Of a stretch of 64,000 bases of DNA, positions 58,747 to 64,000 are shown piece after piece. This DNA is from Sphingobium herbicidovorans (GTDB lineage Bacteria; Pseudomonadota; Alphaproteobacteria; Sphingomonadales; Sphingomonadaceae): NCBI RefSeq assembly GCF_002080435.1, contig NZ_CP020538.1:1612001-1676000 (forward strand), read 5' to 3'. The translations under genes and the position numbers were made by a program. Below the pieces are notes generated by a model that worked only from the letters and a program-made list of their open reading frames with translations, did no database searches and had not been told where the DNA came from. Numbering within the stretch: the first letter of the stretch is position 1; every line of letters begins with the position of its first letter.

Positions 58747-59262
58747 ATGCAGCAGTTTTTCATTGATTATGGCCTGTGGCTGCTAGTCGCGCTGCTGATC
58801 TTGATCGGCGTTGTCTTCCTGCTGACGGGCCGCAAGAAGACCGTGGACGCGCCGGTGGTCGAGCACCCGGCGGAAGTCGAGCGGCGGGATATCGCTCCTC
58901 CCCCACCGATCCGGGAAAACATTGCGGCCGAACCGATCGCAGCGCCAGTGGCCGAGGCCGAACCCAGGATCATGCCCGCTGCCGTTGAGTCGGCTCCCGC
59001 CTCCTCCAGCATGTCGTCCGACGAGCCTGATAATCTGCTGAAGCTCAAGGGCGTGGGGCCCAAGCTGAACCTGCTGCTGATCGAACTGGGCGTCACCCGT
59101 TACGCGCAGATCGCAAGCTGGAGCGATGCCGATATCGCCGCGATCGACGCCAAGCTGGGCAATTTCAAGGGACGCCCTGTGCGCGACCAATGGGTCGATC
59201 AGGCCAGATATCTGGCTGCTGGCGACTTGGCGGGATACGAAGCCAAATATGGGAAACTGTGA
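58747..59262 (+). CDS. Membrane-anchored helix-hairpin-helix protein
   Basis: A 171-residue protein with one N-terminal membrane helix (YGLWLLVALLILIGVVFLL, 8-27), a proline/alanine-rich linker (35-90), and a C-terminal HhH-type domain: LLKLKGVGPKLNLLLIELGV, with KGVGPK at 101-106. HhH motifs normally contact DNA or serve as protein-interaction modules; the same domain is found fused to other proteins in alphaproteobacteria. GGGAGG is upstream of ATG 58747. Follows purD by 62 bp. Function unknown. Confidence 0.8.
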   Translation: MQQFFIDYGLWLLVALLILIGVVFLLTGRKKTVDAPVVEHPAEVERRDIAPPPPIRENIAAEPIAAPVAEAEPRIMPAAVESAPASSSMSSDEPDNLLKLKGVGPKLNLLLIELGVTRYAQIASWSDADIAAIDAKLGNFKGRPVRDQWVDQARYLAAGDLAGYEAKYGKL

Positions 59263-59314
59263 GTCAGGTCTGACCCCGGTGGCTCGATGACTGGACAGGC
59301 TGAGCGCTAACCTT

Positions 59315-60316
59315 TTAGCCAGCTATCGCGGGCGCCGTTTTAGCCCGCATCGGGCGCGACCTTGCCGGATCGGTCCCCAGCAGCAAGGCGGCAACAGGTC
59401 GCTGGGCGGCAAATCGGCTCGCAACTGCCAGCAACAGGATTGATAGCGCCAGCGTGGCCAGCGGGCCAATGCCGGTCAGCATCACCGATCCCATAACCAG
59501 CGGATGCCACAAATAGAAGAAGAGGCTATCGCGCCCGATCGCATCGATGGGCGCGTTGTGAAGACCAAGCCCCGACAGGACGGGCAGCAGGGCGATCAGA
59601 CCCAGGCACATGAGCAAACGCGCCGGGACATACGCCAGTTCTTTCCCATCGACGTAAAGACCGGACCACCAAATGAAACCAAACACAGCGGAGAGCAGCG
59701 CCGGCAACAGAGCGCCTTTAGGAAACGTCCGTTCGGCAAGCAGCATGCCGAAGAAGAAATAGATGGGATATTGCAGGAAGCGGCTGTCCGGCGCCAGAAG
59801 GCCGCCGTAAACCGGACCATGGCCGAGGCCAAAATTATACATGACCGCCAGGCTGACGGGCGTTGCCATCGCTAGCAATACCAGCGGCGAAAAGGGCAGC
59901 AATCGAGTGACCAAGATCAGGAAAAAAAGGACCGGCACATACCAAAGATGGAAAGGCGGTCGCAGCAACAGATCGAGCGGCGTAGTCCAGGATATCGGCC
60001 AATGGCCCGCGATGACATAAACGAGCATCGCGATCGTCCAGGGGACCAGCATGCGCTGCCCATAACGGGACAGCAATTCGGCTGATCCGACGCTCCGCAC
60101 CCGAGTGACGTTGAGCAGATAGCCGGAAATGCCCATCATCAACGGCATCCGAAAACCCGATCCGACCCATAGAGCAAGATGGCGCGCTTCCGCCAGTTCC
60201 ATGGCGTGACCGGCCATGACGAGCAGCATCAGCGCGCCCTTCAGCAGGTCGATGGATGAATTTTTCGCCACCTGATATCTTTCCGCACTGGCTTCATCGG
60301 AATGATATCGTCGCAA
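59315..60316 (-). CDS. Acyltransferase 3 family membrane protein
   Basis: A 333-residue integral membrane protein with about ten hydrophobic segments. The N-terminal IDLLKGALMLLVMAGHAMEL carries the conserved Asp-...-His (active-site area) of acyltransferase-3 proteins; YPIYFFFGMLLAERTF and DSLFFYLWHPLVMG are further family features. Such enzymes O-acylate surface sugars or other envelope molecules. Monocistronic; substrate unknown. Confidence 0.86.
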   Translation of the reverse strand: MRRYHSDEASAERYQVAKNSSIDLLKGALMLLVMAGHAMELAEARHLALWVGSGFRMPLMMGISGYLLNVTRVRSVGSAELLSRYGQRMLVPWTIAMLVYVIAGHWPISWTTPLDLLLRPPFHLWYVPVLFFLILVTRLLPFSPLVLLAMATPVSLAVMYNFGLGHGPVYGGLLAPDSRFLQYPIYFFFGMLLAERTFPKGALLPALLSAVFGFIWWSGLYVDGKELAYVPARLLMCLGLIALLPVLSGLGLHNAPIDAIGRDSLFFYLWHPLVMGSVMLTGIGPLATLALSILLLAVASRFAAQRPVAALLLGTDPARSRPMRAKTAPAIAG

Positions 60317-60386
60317 GCCTTCTCTTCTGGTTAATCAGTCGCGGCCCGGTCTCTCCCTAGCCTGATTCCGTTCTCGCGCACGGGTG

Positions 60387-61184
60387 CTAGTCGCGCCCCA
60401 GCAATTCCCGGACGCGGGGCGCAAGTCGTTGGGTCGCGGCGGCATGGATGCCGGGCGCCGTGCACAGCAGGCCCAAGGCAGTGGGCTCCGGTCGGTTGAA
60501 AGACAACTCATCGCCGAGCGCATCGGTGACGATGGCGCCAGCCTCCTGCGCTATCAGGGCAGCGGCGGCGACGTCCCATTCATTGCCCCAGCGGACGGTA
60601 GCGACGATGTCGGCTTCGTCAGCGGCGACCATCGCCATGCGCAGCGCAATGCTGTTGGGCTTGTGCACGGCCACCAGATCGCGGTCATGGCGGGGCAGTT
60701 GATCGGCAGGCACGCGTGCGCCGGGTAGCATCGCGCGCGTGCCCGCCTGCAAGACACGGCCGTTCCGGGTCGCGCCCTTCCCTGCCTGAGCGAGCCAGAG
60801 TTCGTTACGCGCTGGAGCCGCGAGAATGCCGATGCGCACCGAACCATGTTCGACCAGCGCTACGGATACGGCCCAACCCGGACGGCCGCGCAGATAGTCG
60901 CGGGTGCCGTCGATCGGATCGACCACCCAAACCCGCGCCAAGTCCAAACGATGGACGGTGTCGGCGGTCTCTTCCGACAACCACCCGGCCTCGGGATCGA
61001 TACGACCGAGACTCTCACGCAGCATCTCATCTATTTCGAGGTCCGCCTCACAAACAGGATGGCCGGGCACCTTTTCCCATTGGCGCACCTGAGTCTGGCC
61101 GCCCGCCCAGAGGGTGAGCGCGCGGTCAGCAGCGTCCGATACCGCGCCAACCAGCGCGCGCAGGTCGACCTCAGCCTCCGGCAA
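60387..61184 (-). CDS. Inositol monophosphatase/CysQ-family phosphatase
   Basis: A 265-residue Mg-dependent phosphatase. EE at 71-72 (WLSEET), the metal motif VVDPIDGTRDY at 87-97 and NEWDVAAAALIAQEAGA are the family signature. It may be 3'(2'),5'-bisphosphate nucleotidase or an inositol/histidinol phosphatase. The likely start is a TTG overlapping the pmbA stop by 14 bp, with GGGA upstream; no ATG fits. Coupled to pmbA as in other alphaproteobacteria. Confidence 0.85.
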   Translation of the reverse strand: MPEAEVDLRALVGAVSDAADRALTLWAGGQTQVRQWEKVPGHPVCEADLEIDEMLRESLGRIDPEAGWLSEETADTVHRLDLARVWVVDPIDGTRDYLRGRPGWAVSVALVEHGSVRIGILAAPARNELWLAQAGKGATRNGRVLQAGTRAMLPGARVPADQLPRHDRDLVAVHKPNSIALRMAMVAADEADIVATVRWGNEWDVAAAALIAQEAGAIVTDALGDELSFNRPEPTALGLLCTAPGIHAAATQRLAPRVRELLGRD

Positions 61185-62517
61185 CGGTCATCCCGTCGAT
61201 GCGGATGGTGGGCACGTTCATGCCATAGCGGAAAATAAGGTCATTCGCCGGGATGAGGGCGCGGAACATGTCCTTCAAATTGCTGGCGATTGTGATTTCC
61301 GACACGGGGCGGGTGATCGCCCCATCTTCGATCAGGAAACCGGCGGCGCCACGACTATAATCGCCAGTAACGCCGTTAACGCCCATGCCGATCAGTTCGG
61401 TGACGTAAAGACCACGCTTTATGTCGGCCATAAGTTGCGCGGGCGAAAGGCTGCCCGGCTCCATATGGACATTCGTGACACCCGCGCCCGGCGCGCCGCT
61501 ACCACCTCTGCTGGCATGGCCGGTAGGTTCGAGGCCAAGCTGGCGAGCAGAGGCGCTATCGAGCAGCCATCCCGTTAATACACCTTGGTCGATCAGCGCG
61601 CGGCGGGCGACGGGGAGCCCTTCGCCATCGAAGGGGCGCGAGCGCATGCCACGTTGGCGCAGTGGATCGTCGATGATGGTTATGGCGCTGTCGAACAGTG
61701 CCTGTCCAATCGAGTCGAGCAGGAAGCTGGACCGACGCGTGATCGCAGGGCCAACCATCCCGCCGATCAGATGGCCCATGATGCTGGACCCGATGCGCCG
61801 GTCAAAGACGATCGGCAAGACTCCGCTTTCCAGCTTGGCCGGGTTCAGACGGGCGACAGCCCGCTCACCTGCGCGGGCGCCGATGATAGCAGGCTTCTCC
61901 AGATCATCGAGATGACGGACGCTATGGCTGGCATGATCGCGCTGCATGTTCGCGCCGGCGCCTGCAAGTACGCTGGCCCATGTGGAATGACTGGTGCCCG
62001 CATAGGCCCCCGCAAAGCCGTGGCTTGTGGCGAGCGCAATCTGACTCCGGCCGTTGGATGCGCCTCCCCCTTCGCTGTTCGTGACGCCGGAGACGGCGCG
62101 CGCGGCTTCCTCCACCTCCAGGGCACGTTCGCGGAGCAAGGCCGGTTCGGGGTCGCTGGGATCGGCAAGGTCAAGCGCGGGGAGCGCGTCGCGCAACAGC
62201 CGGTCCTCCGGAGCAAGGCCGGCATAAGGATCCTCGGGCGCCTCGCGCGCCATGGCGATGCAACGATCGACCAGCGTGCCGAGCGTCGCGGCGTTCATAT
62301 CCGATGCGGCGATGCTGGCGGAACGCTGGCCGATGAATATGCGCAGGCCGATCTCCTCGCCTTCCGACCGCTCGACATCCTCAAGAGCGCCCAGGCGGAC
62401 CGCCACGGTAGTGGATGCGTTGCAGGCGTAGATGGCGTCGGCAGCGTCAGCCCCCGCCCTGCGCGCCGCCGCCACCAGATCCTGGGCGCGGGACTGGGCT
62501 TCTTCTAGGCTGAGCAT
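61171..62517 (-). CDS. pmbA: PmbA/TldE metalloprotease-family protein
   Basis: A 448-residue protein of the TldD/PmbA family. EEIGLRIFIGQRSASIAASD, ALDLADPSDPEPALL, VLPIVFDRRIGSSIMGHLIGG and MGVNGVTGDYSRGAAGFLIEDG are typical of the PmbA (TldE) half, which lacks the HExxxH of TldD. TldD/E heterodimers cut small peptides such as microcins and CcdA. tldD is not in this window. Translated with the downstream CysQ-like gene. Confidence 0.92.
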   Translation of the reverse strand: MLSLEEAQSRAQDLVAAARRAGADAADAIYACNASTTVAVRLGALEDVERSEGEEIGLRIFIGQRSASIAASDMNAATLGTLVDRCIAMAREAPEDPYAGLAPEDRLLRDALPALDLADPSDPEPALLRERALEVEEAARAVSGVTNSEGGGASNGRSQIALATSHGFAGAYAGTSHSTWASVLAGAGANMQRDHASHSVRHLDDLEKPAIIGARAGERAVARLNPAKLESGVLPIVFDRRIGSSIMGHLIGGMVGPAITRRSSFLLDSIGQALFDSAITIIDDPLRQRGMRSRPFDGEGLPVARRALIDQGVLTGWLLDSASARQLGLEPTGHASRGGSGAPGAGVTNVHMEPGSLSPAQLMADIKRGLYVTELIGMGVNGVTGDYSRGAAGFLIEDGAITRPVSEITIASNLKDMFRALIPANDLIFRYGMNVPTIRIDGMTVAGG

Positions 62518-62557
62518 GGGTGCGGGGCGTTCCTGCTAAGGGTTCGGGCCTTGGGCC

Positions 62558-63478
62558 TTACGCGCTTGGTTCGGAGGGGGCAACCTGCGCATCGACCCAA
62601 TATTTGAGCAGATGCCAGGCGACAGCCATCGGCTGCGGACAGATGAAGGGCGCGTTGATATCCTTTGCCAGCGCGGCGCGGACGCCATCGACGTTGCACC
62701 AGAAAGCATGCTCGATCTCGGTTTCGTCGAGCGCCAGCGCATCATCGTCGGCCTGCGCGATGCAGGCGATCATCAGCGAAGAGGGAAAGGGCCAGGGCTG
62801 GCTCGTCACATAGCGAATCGAATGGACGCTGACGCCCGCTTCTTCCTTGATCTCACGGGCAACGGCCTCTTCGATCGTCTCCCCCGGCTCGATGAACCCG
62901 GCAAGAGCGGAATAAAAGCCCTGCGGCCAGCTATGCTGTCGGCCCACCAGAACACGGCCGCGATGTTCGGCGAGCATGATGACCACCGGATCGACGCGAG
63001 GAAAATGTTCAGCGTCACAGGTGCCGCATCGGCGCGCCCAGCCTGCCTTTTCTGGTCGGGTGCCCGCGCCGCATACCGAACAATAGGGATGGCGTCCGTG
63101 CCAGTGGACCAAACTGCGCGCGGCGCCGTAAAGTGCAACTTCGTCGGCGGGCACTTCGGCGACGATCGAGCGGCTACGCGGGCTGGGCACGAAATTGCTG
63201 CCCACCTCGGCGGCAAGGCGGACAAAGATGGGCCGTTTCCCTGCCTCCAAGCCGAGCAGAAGATGATCCCCGACCTGTGCTTCCGGGCCGATCGGCTCCA
63301 TCAGCAAGTGGCCATCGAGAGTGACGGGATCGAGTCCGTCAAGGACCAGGCAGCGCGCGTCCGGCGAGGCGAAAGCCTGGGCCACGAGTTCCGGTTTCAC
63401 GCGAATATGGTCTGCTCGGTCGAGCCGTCCGCCAACAAAGCCGAGCTGCTCAGGGGCGGAGTTTTCAAGGCCGGGCAT
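62558..63478 (-). CDS. nudC: NAD+ diphosphatase (NADH pyrophosphatase)
   Basis: A 306-residue Nudix hydrolase that cleaves NADH and removes NAD caps from RNA. Four cysteines of the zinc ribbon are in YCSVCGAGT and RRCGTCDAEH; the Nudix box is GFIEPGETIEEAVAREIKEEAGV (shown in pieces in the sequence), and SQPWPFPSSLM is the NudC-specific signature. Its ATG 63478 lies 14 bp inside the end of mutY, so the two are co-translated. Confidence 0.95.
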   Translation of the reverse strand: MPGLENSAPEQLGFVGGRLDRADHIRVKPELVAQAFASPDARCLVLDGLDPVTLDGHLLMEPIGPEAQVGDHLLLGLEAGKRPIFVRLAAEVGSNFVPSPRSRSIVAEVPADEVALYGAARSLVHWHGRHPYCSVCGAGTRPEKAGWARRCGTCDAEHFPRVDPVVIMLAEHRGRVLVGRQHSWPQGFYSALAGFIEPGETIEEAVAREIKEEAGVSVHSIRYVTSQPWPFPSSLMIACIAQADDDALALDETEIEHAFWCNVDGVRAALAKDINAPFICPQPMAVAWHLLKYWVDAQVAPSEPSA

Positions 63479-64000
63479 GCTGTGCGCTCTCCTTCATTAC
63501 CGCGTCCGCGGCACGGCGGAATAGGGTAGGCAGTCCCGCATCCCCGATCCGGGCGAGCGGCCACCACTCGCCTTCCCCCGGCGGCTGACAGTTTTCCGTC
63601 ACATGAGCGACATGGACAGTCAACGCCAGCGAGAAATGGGTGAAAATATGGGCCACGGGAGCAGCAAGCGCACGCCACTGAGCGGTCATAGGCGGGGTGG
63701 GGTCAGGAGCGGCTTCCCAATCAGACGAAGGCAGCGCGCGCATGCCGCCAAGCAGGCCCTTTGCCGATCGACGAACCAACCAGACATGACCGTCCGGACG
63801 CTCGATCCACCAGCCATGGCCAAGACGATGCGGTCTGATTTTCTTGGCGGCTTTGACAGGGAAGGCGGCGGGATCGGCCGTGAGCACAGCCGCGCAGTCG
63901 GTGCGCAGGGGACAAATGCCGCAGGCGGGCGCCCGTGCCGTGCAGATGGTCGCACCAAGATCCATCACGGCCTGGGCGAAGTCACCCGCGCGGGTTTCAG
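63465..64000 (-). CDS. mutY: A/G-specific adenine glycosylase, C-terminal part
   Basis: The frame is open to the right edge, so only the C-terminal about 178 residues are present. ETRAGDFAQAVMDLGATIC is followed by the 4Fe-4S loop with cysteines spaced C-x6-C-x2-C-x5-C (CTARAPACGICPLRTDC). A C-terminal NUDIX-like domain (from HGWWIERPDG) recognises 8-oxoG. Removes adenine mispaired with 8-oxoguanine. Overlaps nudC. Confidence 0.93.
   Translation of the reverse strand, partial: ETRAGDFAQAVMDLGATICTARAPACGICPLRTDCAAVLTADPAAFPVKAAKKIRPHRLGHGWWIERPDGHVWLVRRSAKGLLGGMRALPSSDWEAAPDPTPPMTAQWRALAAPVAHIFTHFSLALTVHVAHVTENCQPPGEGEWWPLARIGDAGLPTLFRRAADAVMKESAQHARP

Overview
The window is GC-rich chromosomal DNA of an alphaproteobacterium. 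It most likely comes from the Sphingomonadaceae (Sphingobium/Sphingomonas group). Support for this includes a class 2 dihydroorotate dehydrogenase, a Suf-only iron-sulfur pathway, a Psp regulon of the pspF/pspABC type, DUF2093 next to xseA, a large TonB-dependent receptor with aromatic C-terminus, a CDC48-type AAA ATPase, and dispersed palindromic repeats of the kind common in sphingomonad genomes. Genus is inferred, not proven. Both edges cut genes: a methyltransferase on the left and mutY on the right.

Layout: 1-4.6 kb holds a methyltransferase, a translationally coupled hydrolase-P450 pair, a tiny phospholipase A2-like gene and kdsA. 4.7-9.2 kb has proA, a PmtA-like methyltransferase and the CDC48-type ATPase. 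9.5-19.5 kb is mixed metabolism and regulation (LysR, GGDEF cyclase, GST, acs, UbiH-type hydroxylase, ilvE, threonine aldolase, DMT exporter). 19.5-26.6 kb is the suf operon, read leftward: Rrf2 regulator-sufB-orf151-sufC-sufD-sufS-sufT-sufA, then an epimerase-like gene. 26.6-31.3 kb has an AraC regulator, a possible small RNA, pyrD, ggt and a lipoprotein. sufE lies alone at 31.5 kb, with its stop codon formed by a MITE-like insertion. 32-34.7 kb is the phage-shock locus with pspF divergent from pspABC and a good sigma-54 promoter between them. 35.8-40.4 kb is the complete tol-pal operon. 40.5-51.7 kb has a MarR regulator, M16 and M28 peptidases, clpB and a TonB-dependent receptor.

The clearest accessory segment is 51.85-55.65 kb. 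It is an IS1380-type insertion sequence, then YciI, two glutathione S-transferases and a nitroreductase cut short after about 47 residues, ending in 340 bp of unassigned DNA. Backbone resumes with DUF2093-xseA, head to head with purD, then a membrane HhH protein, an acyltransferase, a CysQ/IMPase-pmbA pair, nudC and mutY.

The main observations to follow up are: a 27-bp hairpin between sufC and sufD whose base contains the sufD Shine-Dalgarno sequence; an uncharacterised protein inside the suf operon; a TA-flanked palindromic MITE at the sufE 3' end; a minus-strand terminator-ended unit with no conventional gene beside pyrD; and the 97-residue PLA2-like gene. No CRISPR array, rRNA or tRNA was found.
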